Position numbers and translations under genes: made by a program. From positions 62,001 through 126,000 of the forward strand of contig CAMPET010000008.1 of the NCBI GenBank assembly GCA_946803715.1: a stretch of 64,000 nt of DNA, written 5' to 3'. The notes beneath the pieces were generated by a model. It worked only from the letters and a program-made list of their open reading frames with translations. It had not been told where the DNA came from and made no database searches. Source of the stretch: Beroe ovata. Taxonomy: Eukaryota; Ctenophora; Nuda; Beroida; Beroidae. Numbering within the stretch: position 1 is the first letter of the stretch; every line of letters begins with the position of its first letter. Shown piece by piece: positions 24,616 through 37,100 of this stretch.

Positions 24616-27600
24616 CTGAACATTTGCGATGTTGCAGTCAGTGTAATTAATGTTACAGCGCGTCCATTCCCCATTGACTTCCACTACCACAGACCGTTGC
24701 TTCGACAAGTCGAGAATCTGGAATCCGCCCTCCGTGTACTGATAGAGAGTGTTCATGGAGCATCAGTAGTTATAGTTCATTGCTCCATTATTCGCATCAT
24801 GATAGGAGCCCAGACTACGCTCGTCTCTCTCACTAACGTCATTGTTAATTCTCCCGAATAATCATATTCGTGTATATAATACATTGCTGATTTCACTCCT
24901 CGACTGATGACTCACAACACCGATTCTAGACTCTACCATCTAGATGATAATATCACTCAACGTACTATAAACGAATTACTGAAATCATATCTCACCATTT
25001 TGTTGTAGTATACTATGAACTTCTTGTGAACTTCTTTGACACTACTAATAAACCCTTGCTCTGGGGATGAATAACAGTCCAGATGAGTACAGTAACGTGC
25101 CGTACCATCATCAAACAAGACCAAGTATCTGACTGCAAAGAATGGAAAGTGTCAAACAGTCAAAAAAGAACCAAAAAGTCAGTTGAAATTGACAAGACTG
25201 TGGCGGGAGTATCTAACTGAACATAATTAATGAGCACAATTGGTCAGAATTGCTAATGGTGGCTTTATATCATACTAGAAAACCCGTCAAGAGGGCGTGA
25301 TACACTACTACACATTGGATAGATAACAGGACGTAAATTGAAACACGACGTGCATTATTTGAAACGACAATAACACACTTATGTTAACAAACAAACGTGC
25401 CCAATTGTTTTGGCAAATGTATTACGCATAGGCGTTAAATGACTTGACGAGATACACACTCGAAACAAAAATTTTATGAAGGAGCATTTGGAAAAAAATC
25501 TACCATTTAACAAAATGAGCACAGCTGAAAGATGATTGTATTTGACCACTGACCAGTCGTTTCACTTCCGCTTATTTGTGTTGCATAACTAAGTATCTAA
25601 GAGTATTTCTATGATTATAGACCAAAAAGAACAGTACACCCAAAGCCTAAGCCTCAAGAGGAAGGTCACCACTCACCATAGCTGAATTCTTATCAACAGA
25701 GAGGATAACGTAATGGAAGCATGATCATCAGAAATGAGCGTCCTGCAGCTGTTCGCTTCTACAGTGTTACCATAGCAACGCTCACTTCTCAAAACTTGCA
25801 TGTGCATTTCGTTACGTAGATAGGTGATACATGATACAAACAGAATTTGCGAGTTTATAATATAGACTAAGGGCCGTTCAGAGTGCGTGTGCTGAATACC
25901 AAAAGGTGATATGAGTGGAGGAAGCTTAGACATCTGGGAAACTACCCAGAATTAACCGCTTGCCCGCCTCAAAATACTGCATAAAACAAACGCAACAAGT
26001 CAAAAATGACTAACAACACGCGCACTCATCTCCACTCGTGACCATAGCAACGGGCAATTTAAGCTCAAAACTTGCACGTGCATTTCGTTACGTAGATAGA
26101 TGACCCAAACAGAATTTGCGAGATTATATCATAAAAACATGCAGGTAGTTCGAAATCATGCCTTCGTTTTTCAGGGCAGTTAAAAGCTTAGTGTGAGGTT
26201 AGTAACACTTGGGCTCGGGTCTAATAGTTGACAAGGAAGAGAAAGTTTTGAGGTAAGGGTTGAGATAAGAAGTAGGGTGTGGGCTACCTAACGGTTTTCT
26301 GATTTTGAATTTACATTTGTTTTGCTTCTCTGGAACCTCTGCTACAGAACCAGAATAGAATACTCCAGGAGCATCCGCTCTGCTGTACTCAGCTAGAACC
26401 TTCTCACCTATCGCCAACTTTTCATGGTTGTACCTCCCCATATCTATAACCTGAGAATTGATATTGAACGAGGAAACTATCAACACACAAATCACACTGG
26501 ACAAAGAGTAAAATGGTTTTTATTCAAATGCGTTGTCATATACACTTAACAGCAATATACACTTTACAGTATCAACAAGAATTTTGCTTGCGTCCCCGTT
26601 AGGCAAGCAACTTATTTCCCTCCCCTATCAGGTAGGCAGTAGTGAGATGAGAAATGAAATATCGCGTAGAATTCGTGATGGCGGGTGCGCGGCGCAGTCA
26701 CGTGACCTCCCTTATAGGTACGATGTCATAGATTCTGAATTCTTTTCGTCGTTTGTTTCACTAATTTGTTTCGTTTATCATGTGTGCGCGAAATGCGAAT
26801 GACGTTTATTGTGCAATCTTCATGTTTCCGAGGCAAAAGCGAATCGGAATACGGCATGAAGTGTTGTTTAGTCTTAGAATAAATAGTCCTCCGCCCCTGT
26901 TTCCCGAAAACTGACTGTGAAGCCATCAGCTCATGTCAGAGAAATAAGTTCCGGAAATACTATTCGAAAACTTCGTCCAGTATTTATGTATTGATAACTA
27001 GCGTCTTTGATCATCCCAGCTTACTCCAATGAGATTTAAAACAGAATACATCAACCTCCAACGACATTGAAATAATTGTTTACTTTCAATCTAAATAAAA
27101 TTTACTCCTTCGGAATCTTGTATGTTTGATATACCTTTACCTGAAAGGTCTCATTAAACAGATATCTGAATTCTGAATACTCGAGGAAATGATTGCAGTG
27201 GTAGCTTTTGCTAGTCGTATTCACAAATTTGAAACTTCCTACGCATTGTTGTCGGATATTTGATATTCACTTGACTGATTGAACAACGACGCCTGCTGAG
27301 TACAATGCATACGGAAATTTGAATGTGGCGCGCTGCGCACTATAATTCTTCGGGAATTCACTACAAAGAAAATAACTTTGCGGCGTTTCCAGTCGAATTA
27401 TCATTCATCCACCGTTAAGACACGGCCTCTGATTGGCTGATCGGCCAGAAATGGTGGAAAGGTGGAAAGGTGCTCAAAATTATTATGCTACTTTCAGTTT
27501 CTATGGCGACCACAGTGATTTTCCCATTAAATTTCAGTAGAGGTGGCTTATTGACACAATTTTCTCATCTCTGCTATCCCTTCTCCAATGCCTTTTTGTA

Positions 27601-28208
27601 AAACAAAAAAGGTGATTGGGGAGGAAAGATGTCAAGTAGAATGACATACAAATCATGTTGTTTTATCAGCTCTTTGAAGGGGAGCTCTATGAAGTGTAGA
27701 AACAGCAAAGAGGCTTCTCTAAATCAACCTACTTGCTTTCTAGAAACCAGTTTTTCATTGATGATATCATCAAACTTGACTAGAACAGGAAGTTGATTAT
27801 CAGGTAAATAGGCATGTCCTGATAACCACTGCCATCCATGGTGCTTCACCAGAACTCTTGATACTGAAAAAAGACTCAGATATAAAAATGCCCAACACTT
27901 CTTCAGATTGGATCGAAAGTAATCTATAAAAACTCACGTGGTAACTGCATAATGCTATCGTCTTTAGATAAACCTCCATCAACAAACCGTTCTGAAATCT
28001 GGAAAAAGTTGTACCTAATGATATCTATTTTCTTTACATTGGTAGATCAAAACTTGTGTAATGATTCTATTGGATCTACTTTCATCACCTGAATCATTTG
28101 CCTCTCACATTCAGACAGGCAAGTGAACAATTTCTTTTGAATTTTTTCAATATTATCAATCCGCATTTTTATCATATCAACAACTGCATCTGGATAGGTA
28201 ACCATATC
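24616..28208 (-). CDS. SETDB1-type triple-Tudor protein, no SET domain visible
   Basis: Six exons on the minus strand: 28208-28089 (possible Met at 28205), 27998-27938, 27863-27733, 26450-26315, 25132-24996 and 24738-24616. Phases match and give at least 235 residues. Order of features: a short coiled-coil-like N-terminus (KMRIDNIEKIQKKLF); a first Tudor-like unit (VLVKHHGWQWLSGHAY, VLVKFDD); a second (GEKVLAEYS, VFYSGSVAEVPEKQNKF, RYLVLFDDGTARY); and the start of a third (VEVNGEWTRCNI). The NK.RYLVLFDDG.A.Y string closely resembles the SETDB1/eggless triple Tudor. Exon 24738-24616 ends at a proper donor, so at least one more exon follows. A candidate at about 24279-24219 (FENGLYDKVNEYQLCD then stop) resembles a Tudor ending, but its phase does not match. 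No MBD or SET sequence is seen down to 21958. It is a Tudor-only relative, or a SETDB1 gene whose 3' half is missing here. Confidence 0.7.
25767..26127. repeat. Imperfect direct repeat in a Tudor-gene intron
   Basis: Segments 25767-25861 and 26039-26127 share ACCATAGCAACG, CAAAACTTGCA, TGCATTTCGTTACGTAGATA and AAACAGAATTTGCGAG in the same order. No coding signal. Confidence 0.7.
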
Positions 28209-29067
28209 CTATTCTGAAACAATAAATCTTTGAGATGATTCGATGATGTCATGATGAGTAGGAGTGAATGAATCTCAAGAGGCATGTTCACAATCAAAAA
28301 CTTAATCTCTTCATCATGAAAAATGTTGTTTGTTATGTCTTCAATCCAAATGGAGGCATCTCCGCGCAAACTTCTTGTTTCAGTATGTATTTGCATAATG
28401 ATCTGAGGGGACACTGCAATGCGAATGCTGAAACACCGGTTGCGACTTTGATCTTGATTGTCTGATGCTATTTGTCCACTTTATCGCGGATGAAGTTAAG
28501 CGGCGCGCGCAGCTGAGAATTAGTTTGCTGTATATGATATGATGCTGTCCAACTTCTTAGCTTTAAATATTGAAATAAGTTTGATCTTGAGCTGTCTGAG
28601 AATGAGCTTGCTGTAGTTTCAGTTTTTTATGGATTCATTCAACGAGTTTGCGCCGCGCGCGCAAAACGAAATTTTCGACCTAGGGTGTATTATCATTGCA
28701 ATTGAAATCGCGCGCACCGACGTCCGACGGTAGGGTAAAATCCTACAATTAATTTTAATACTTGCAGTCATGAGTCATGTATAAAGTATGTTTCTCTCAT
28801 TGCATTACCTTAATCCCTACCCTCGCTAGTGCATGGTGGGATTTTACCCCTGGAAAGAAACTGTGGCATAAGAGCTGAGTTTGTCCGTTTCATTCCATTG
28901 ACTTTGCCTCACTCACTGTGATGTTTGATATTGTTTCACCTGAAGGTTGAATCTTGAGTTCAAACTTAACTTGTCAGTTGAATAGCTGTCATTATTACTG
29001 CATGCACATGACCATTTCACCGTAATTTATTGGTAAGTAGATTTTTGAACACCCTTCATTCTCCAGC
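28209..29067. other. Divergent intergenic region between the Tudor gene and MKS1
   Basis: Head-to-head spacer. At 28640-28690 it holds the GC core of the CAGGGTCTATC repeat family, directly joined to a right MITE end (GGTAGGGTAAAATCCTACAA, about 28730-28750). A left-end-like CCCTACCCTCGCT occurs at about 28815. An upstream exon of the Tudor gene could lie here; none was recognised. Confidence 0.45.
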
Positions 29068-32000
29068 ATGTCTGTTGCTACATCAAGACATATATCTCAT
29101 GACCCTATCAGCAATCTCAAAATAAAAGTCCATTTGAAAAGGTTAACATCATCCTCTGTTATTGGAGCCATAACTGATGCTTTTGCAAATCCAACATCTA
29201 CAGGTATTGTCAGACAACATAATAAGTATCCATGGTAATTAGTTAGGGGTGCCCAGTCGTCCAATAGATCATGACATGTCTGCTTTTGTTTAGGTCAGGA
29301 TATTGAACTTGTTCCTAAGAACGAAGAAGTTGGTGCTGCAGAAGAGGCATTCATAAGTTGGCAGGAAAAGCTGCTTAGCCAGAGAGAAATTCTTAAATAT
29401 GGAGATCTAAATAATTGTACATCCGTCCGAGACCGACAATATAACAGGTTTTCATAGATATGCCAAGAAAGGAAAGATTTGCATGTCTTTTTGGTTTTGG
29501 TTTAATGTTGATATAGGAAAGAGCTGTGGTAAAAATTCTAATCTATAGAAGTGGATTGGAATACTGCTATCATAGCAAAAAAGTGGATAGGTATTGATTA
29601 TATAATCCAAGGATATCTTATGCCTTATTTTCAGTATGATACTCCAAATGAGAGAAAGTAATGACTTTCAAGAGAAACGGATATTCACTTGTATTGGGGA
29701 TGATCCAGATATACATGGAAAGGAAAACATTAAAATAACTTCAAACAGATCAGATGCTCTGAGTTTCCTTGAAGAGAAGGTTCGTATGCAGATGCCTTAT
29801 TTAACTTGAATCTTTATTGGAGTGACTTTCTAAGAAGCCCCCTATTATTAGTGTCTCAAACTTTTTAGATAAGACAAGCTCGACCAGCTGGAAGAAAACA
29901 GAGTTACCTTCCGTTGCAACATCCAGTTCATGTCCCTAACAATGACATCACAAGAAAATCAAATCACGTAAGACAATATAAGAATATCTTGATTCTTTCT
30001 CATAGAATGTTCCAATCAAAGAATTCTTTGTTGTACAGGTTCAGCAAGCTGTTTCACAGAGGATGTTGATCATGGCTGACATTGGCAGACCCAGAGGCAT
30101 GCCAAGACTCGAGGATGAGAAGGTTCTCTGTACCATAACAGTAGATGCAAACCATGTTGTCAGTGTATCTCCTGCATTTTCCTCAGTACAAACTCTAGAG
30201 AACAGTGATGGTGACGTATGGGAGTACTGTGTAGATCAAGTCAAACAAGATATCAGGTGAGCACACCTAGCACTTCTCATTAATATCACACCACTGGGTG
30301 ACACAGGACACTGATCGCGCTCTGCACCTATATTCACTCCTGTCAGTGAGAAAGATGAGTTGAGAGAGAAGGAGGTGATGGAGGAGCTCTTCTCTCGACA
30401 TGCCTCCCTCCTCCATAACATGGTTGGTACAACCTTCACTGATCCCCCCGATCACGGGGCAACTCGAGTACATGTGTTTGGTGAAATTGCACGTGCAACG
30501 AGATTTGATGCCAACAACCTCTTTGTTAACTACAGCTTCGATTTGCCACTCGGATGGTGTGTGGAGGAAGATGTACCTGTGAGAGGTTTGTTCTAAATTC
30601 GTCATCACCGTCAACAACATCGTGATTCCGATATGTTTTGTAAACTCGCCGGCACCAGAACATTCAGATCAGAGATTTTTCCAATAACATGACAATTTCC
30701 CAGGGTTGACGCATCGGAGTAAGATACGTGAGACCAAGTCAGGAGGTATTGCCCACCTGAACCACCCGTTTGAGCTAACTCTCTTCAACACCTCGTCCAC
30801 TGATGAGGATAGGGCCAACAGACCGAGACTTTTTGTTGAGGTATTGCTTTTCGATTTGTAATTTTATGCATCGCTTTGACACAGTAAGTACATAGGTTTT
30901 ATAAGCGGGATAATGTCAAATTATCAACAATTACTCTGGAATTGTTTGAAATTGGTTTAACGGTGAAGAGGTTATGAGAATTGGCAATTTTCCAGAATTC
31001 GGAGTTGAAATAATGCATAGTAATCAATCTAAAAAACGAGGTTCAAAGTCGATACAATGGTATATTGTCTGAACGATGCCCAGTATGGGTCTCTCACTTC
31101 AAACATCTGTGCATCGTTTCACTGTGGTCTCAACATTAACAGATAACTGAGTCTCCAGTTTCCCTGTCTTTCCCGCTGACCAGGAGTTTACAACAAGGTA
31201 AACCCATTCGTCCACGTCTCTGTATGATTTATCAGATGATGAGACACTCTTCGAAAACACATTCTTTGAAAAGAGACCGCCCGATGAGACGCTGTTCGAT
31301 CGTCCTGATTTATTCTGTCCCAATCTCCATCTCCTTGTTGTGTCCCGAGCGCAGCTAGCAGCTCTCGCTGTCTCGGAGTTAGATCTGGTCTTCAAGACGG
31401 GGCGAGATCTGCGGTCAAGATGAGATGTCACAGCGTGACTCGGAGTCTGTTCCTTGATATACGCGTACTTCACGTCTACTTCTTCGTGTTTCTGTCTGAA
31501 AGTAAATGGAATATTTGATGATCATTTCCGTGAGAAGAAAAGTTTTCATCGTGGAGCGATTCACAAATGATCTATTTGAAACTAACATCGACATACCTCG
31601 CTGTTTTGAATTGGGGAACTATGAGGTCCTTGTCCGCACTTGAGAATTTCATTCTTCTGGTGGAAGTGAGCATCAAAAATGAGGATATTTATAACTCGGA
31701 ATTACAGTTGTTGGAAATATAGACACTGAATTGTCTGGGATTGTCTGTAATATTGTTGACTTGGAAAAAACAAGGACGAGAGAAGCAATCGGCGGTGAAA
31801 ATGCAGCTGAGCGTTGAATAACAATGGGAGATGAAATGTGAGATTTCTTTTTAAATAAACTTGTGATGCAATTAAATCCGGTATCTGACGTTTTTGATTC
31901 GTTATCTCAAATTTTGACTGCGTGATATCATAGTAACGGGTTTGAGTTACCTAATTATTGCAGCACTCGGCATCATGTATCACAATGTACCTCAGTATTA

Positions 32001-33584
32001 TCATTACAGAGGTTTAGGGGCAGCCAGCTCGAGCTTGGTAATCAAGGCTTGGCCTAATTCAGTCTTTGCTGATTGGTTCTGAACTTAGTACTAGTAGTGA
32101 TAATTGACTGTTAAATCTCATGACGATTCACGAAGTTGCAGGACATAATAAACGATCTAAACATCTCTAAATTATATACTGCGAATGTGGTCCAAGAGAA
32201 TATTGATCAATTCTTACCTCGATCTGCAGTAGCCTCACCTCACGTGTCTCCATTCTCATTGCCCCTCACCTCCTACATTTCTTATCTGATCACACCCTAG
32301 GTTCGGAGCGTTGATAGCTGGGAGCGAGTGAGATTGGAGGGGTACGGCTACCTCACCCTCCCTGCAACACCGGGTTGCCACACTTTCAATATCGATTGTT
32401 GGCGCCCTGAGGGCGCTGACAACGCCACCAGACTACGCCGTTTCTTCATCGGCGGAACTCCGGAGTTGAGCGATGTGAGGTACACCCACGTTCCAGCAAA
32501 CTATGCTGCTCATCCAGGTGATTTGGGGTTGAGAACTAGGTTCTTATCCTCACTGCTTCGTCTAACTCATTCATTATTCCTGCATGAACAATATTCATGT
32601 AGCTCATTTATCTTGTAACTGGTATCTACAGCTAATAAAACCAAATTCTCCCTCAGACCAGAGCAGGTTGCTGGGTAAGTTTGGATTTAGAACCATGAGC
32701 ACCGGTAGTGTCGAGATCAAGTTAAATGTTGTCCATCAGACAATGCCGTCATTCTCATTGGAAAACCAGAAATTCAAACGAGTCGCACTCAAGGTATGTA
32801 CATTATTCATCATGGCTTACCAGTTGGCTACACTCAGCTGCTTTCAGTGTATCCGTTTTAGGTCTTTCTCTCTTGGGGTTTTCTCTCTTGACACCACTTT
32901 GTAACGCGTCGTTGACACCACGCTTCACGATACGTTACCCCAATATGGGAATGTTTGATTCGAACACAATCATGCAACTCATATGTTCATCTACCAACCT
33001 TAGGCCGATTTCTGCCAATGTGAGATTCTTGAAAAAATCCTTTACGAATAAGCTCACTTTGATTGAAGTCCGGACATAAGAAATTGAGAAGAACATTTTC
33101 ATACCAACATTCTAACAATCTCGGATTTGTTCCATGCCAGCTGAGTTGCGCGTGCATCTGTAGTTTACGGAGCGCGCGACGACAATTTTACGTCTCAAGG
33201 ATTAAATCGTCTTTCATTTGTGTCAATTTTAACAAAAATTTTCCCATATTTCAAAGTTTGTGCTGGCACGGTGAAAATTTAGCCTTGTCATCACACAGTG
33301 GGCAAATATCGAGTATTGTTTTCATCGATCAGAGGGTCAGATTAGGTTATTAGATTCAATTTTCATCCCTTTATCTTCGTTTTCTCTAATTCCAGGATAA
33401 ATACGGCAGACCAGGTGTACAAATGGCACTACTCGATGCTATTGAATCCTTTTCCAGAGCACGGAAACACTTGGAAACCATGCGAACCACTTTAGAACCA
33501 TCGCTATCTAGACTGGCTCGAAATGTAACCACTGAGGCATCGGTACTGAAGAAATGGAAACAATTGTCCATTAAAGATAACTGA
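29068..33584 (+). CDS. MKS1: MKS1, B9-domain cilium transition-zone protein
   Basis: Component of the MKS/B9 module (with B9D1 and B9D2) at the transition zone of cilia, which gates membrane-protein entry. Ten exons: 29068-29203, 29294-29447, 29635-29779, 29869-29967, 30039-30256, 30347-30585, 30704-30840, 32301-32517, 32657-32793 and 33396-33584. Phases agree and give 556 residues, almost the length of human MKS1 (559). Conserved landmarks: an N-terminal SNLKIKVHLKR, WQEKLLSQ, MLIMADIGRP, VHVFGEI, NLFVNYSFDLP, the B9 domain across exons 6-9 (about residues 290-450), and VRLEGYGYLTLPATPG..TF with RRFFIGG. Intron 7 (about 1.46 kb) contains an unrelated gene on the other strand. The identity is secure. 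Confidence 0.96.
31099..31652 (-). CDS. Small uncharacterised gene nested in MKS1 intron 7
   Basis: Two exons on the minus strand: 31652-31597 (starts MKFSSADKDLIVPQFK) and 31495-31099, joined in phase through GTATGT and CAG, 150 residues. The product is very basic and Ser/Arg/Lys-rich, with RRSRPVLKTRSNSE and SGRSNSVSSGGLFS stretches. It has no signal peptide or membrane segment. I do not recognise the family. Support: a 132-codon open exon plus a clean in-phase upstream exon with a Met, lying antisense in an otherwise short-intron gene. It could be a small nuclear or cytoskeletal protein; no function is claimed. Confidence 0.55.
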
Positions 33585-34137
33585 ATCTAGAGACTGCTAC
33601 AGGGAGGATATGATACTTCATACGGCACTTCTTTTTTGGAGTTTGACGCCATTTCCCGAACTTGCTTGACTTATGATGAAATGATGTATTTTGACAGAAT
33701 GTTTTATTCATCTTGCTATTTATCCTGCTATTTGATGTAAATATCCCAGCTTTTAGAAGATTTGATGTATTCATACTTTGACATGCAAGCCTTATTGAAA
33801 GGTGGCCACCTAATAGTATTTACAGACATGTTTGTGAGGATGTCTTACTGTAGTCTATCTGTGTTTCTGGCACGTTATGTCCATTGTTCATACCGTATAG
33901 TTGCACAAACATAAGCAGCTTGAGTAATAGCGATCACGCAGATAGATTGACGGAACTCATAGTTTGTGCTTCTCGATTTATTCTATCTTCCACACCAGAG
34001 TTCACGCAGAACTAACTGATAATGCTGTTTCTGAATGATCATTTTAAACAATATCTTATCGCCACATTGTTGTCAGTATTACACTTTACACGTCCTATAG
34101 TACCCTAACCCATGTCCACTGCCCAGTGATAGGTACC
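33585..34137. other. Spacer between MKS1 and WDR54
   Basis: About 550 bases of AT-rich sequence, presumably the MKS1 3' untranslated region and the WDR54 promoter. A five-codon open frame (ATG at about 34111) precedes the WDR54 start. Nothing else is seen. Confidence 0.5.
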
Positions 34138-37100
34138 ATGGCAACGGGAACAACAGTAGAAGAAGAGGAGGGGGTAGACGAGATATACGCTCCTGATGTA
34201 CCTATCACTCTGAAAGAGAGCACCTCGCTCTTCCCCAATAATCTGTCAGTGTGGGGTAATAATGGGACTCTGCACTATTCCGTCACATCTAGGGGCGTGG
34301 TCAACCTTGTTATAGGTGAGTTCTATGAGGAGAGTGTTAGGAGGGCAGAGTATAACCAATGAGGACTGAGTACTATTTAGTGTAAGGTACATGACTCTAT
34401 TCAAGGAGTCAAGGACACAGAGCGTTGTTCGGTGAAGCAGTAAATACGCAGGTTACATGACTCTACATACTACATGTAACCTATGACCGTTTTCAAACGT
34501 GTGCAAAATCCTAGGCAAGGCAGGTGGTACAATGCAGAAACAGATGCCTGGGAAAGACTGCTCGCACGCCAAGCCCATTATTCAAGTGAGACTACGTTAT
34601 TTAGACTTGAAATACTGGATTTATAGTCACATGATTTCTGCATCGTGATGTTTCCAACCAACCCGAACCTTGCACATCTCAGGCCAAGCTTATCGCACTG
34701 TCGGGCAACTTGTACCTAGTACTATGTACATTTCACGGTATACAGATCCACAACGCTGCCGACCAGAGATTACTCCTCTTTCACCCTCTACCGCCAGACC
34801 CCTCAAAGCCCGGTGAGTCACCATTTTATCATCCCTTCGCAATTCTTGCTATCAAACAAGTAGATTATTCAGCTATTCGATGAAAAATTAAATATAAACT
34901 TATTTTTATCTGTAAAAATCCTTAATAATATTCTTACTAAATCCCTACAAAACTTAAAGATACAAATAACAAAATTGCATCATGGTCTTCTTCTTCATGA
35001 TCATCATTAAAATTCATAAACGCATAAAATTTTCGCGTTTGATAGACTTAGAGCATCCTTCCTTAAACAAAGAATAAAGATGAGCAAAAGGTTGAAATAG
35101 TGGTATCAATTTTGCTATCCCAGATCATAGATTGACACTGGCAGTTTACACAATGGCATGTGAGAGTTTTTTAATGGGCAGTACTGCAGCTCTTGAGCTA
35201 TTGCAGAGTTCACAAGTGGAGTATACACTATTTCACATCTCGTTTCTGGCTATCTTGATTTTCTGATCCTCTCTCCTTTGTTCGGTTAAAAGTCTCTTGT
35301 TGCCCTGTCTGGGACTTCCATTATCACATAAATCCTTTCCCTTGCTGAATAACCTCCACGCACTAGTCTGAAAAGTTGGGGAATGCTTATCATGACAAAA
35401 GTGGATGCGATGCAAAGCCCAACGGATATATCTAGGAAGGACAATCAGAAGGAGTAAAGATGACATGTACATTACCATGGCATCTGGGTCAAGTCCGCGG
35501 ACCACAACCCATGGAACATCGTAATCCAATGAGCTGTGCACAGCTCTACAATAACCCCTCCAATGAGGGTAGAACCCCTCCAGCTGGGTGGTAACCAGTC
35601 CTCTATCCGTCACCAGGTCCCTGATACCATGTACATGGTCTCGAATCGCACCCCCTAACTGTGCACGCTGTGTAGCTGTACCACGGTCCTTGTTGAATGC
35701 TAGAACCGTGCCAGAACTCCATATGTGGATATGTTGTATCTGAAATTAATTGAAACTGTGTGATTATTGGATCTGTGTGATAATCTATAATGGAAACTGT
35801 GTGATTATTGAAACTGTGTGATAATCTATAATAGAAACTGTGTGATTTGAAAATGGAAAATGGACAACTGGTCCATTGGTAGAATGACTTACATCTGAGA
35901 AGGTGCTGGTACCAGTAGCATTGTACTGTCCAATGTGAGTGATCAGTGCATCCAGTTCGCGAGTATTGACCAGGGTCATGTCATCTACTGTCAGCATCAC
36001 GTTATACTGGAATCTGCCTCGTGCCCACTCCACAGCTACCATGGTGTCAGACATATTGGCACCACCTGGTACTGCCTCCACCACCACCATATCCCTATTA
36101 GTCACAGCTTCACCCACCAGCCTCTCTCTAAACTCTCTATCGAGAGGATCGGTCACAGTGTTCACGAAAAACGCACCGTCCCCTGCTTTCAGACTGCGTA
36201 ACCACGTGCTCCTGAGTGTGTCACGTGACCTTGCACTCAGAGTGACGTCACGTGTGCCGTCACGCGGTTGCGTGATTAGGATGATCTTATCATAGGAGGT
36301 TGCTGTGGTAACGATATCTGGTTCGTATAGGATACGTGGGGTGGGAGCTGGGTGTTGCTGTTGAGTCTTATCGGGCTGTGTCGAGAGGGGAACCATGTTG
36401 AGAACAACAACAACTGTCAGCAAACATGCCAGTCCTCCGGCCAAATATTGCATCGTTTGAATCTTCATCGTACAGTACCTAGGAGGTATAATTGAGTGAT
36501 GGAACTTCATAACGTACGTACCTTGGGTGACGAATGCACTGCAGACGATTACACAATACAAGCATAGATAAGATAAATTCAGCTGTTATAGAGGGTGAAA
36601 ATCCTTGTAGCCGCAGTTCCATTCAGGATTATGTGACTAAATTTGATGTACTGATATCATAGAGCCCTACAAAATAACACATTCAAAAGTGAAACTCCCC
36701 AACTTGAATTTCGAAATGCAAACCACACACGCACACACACAAACGCACACACGCACGACAAGCTGCTTGTTATGATTACGTTCTTATGTACACGCAAAGG
36801 AAACTCTGCTTGTACAATGAGCACAGTGTACGCACTATGCACGGCCTGGCAATCCGACAATTATATCACATAACAAGTCCTTGTGAAGAAGTTCCATCAC
36901 AATAGCTACCACAGAATCTGCGGCTCACAGATATGATCTCAGATGACGAGGTGTTTGCACAAGGGGTGTGTGGTATAGGACACGATACAATAGCTATAGG
37001 AGCGTCCTCCGGCAGAATCTTACTCTTCAGACGGGATTCCGGAACATTCACCTGTTTCACCTCATTACAAGGTAGGTCGTGGTGTTTGTATTCATTGTTT

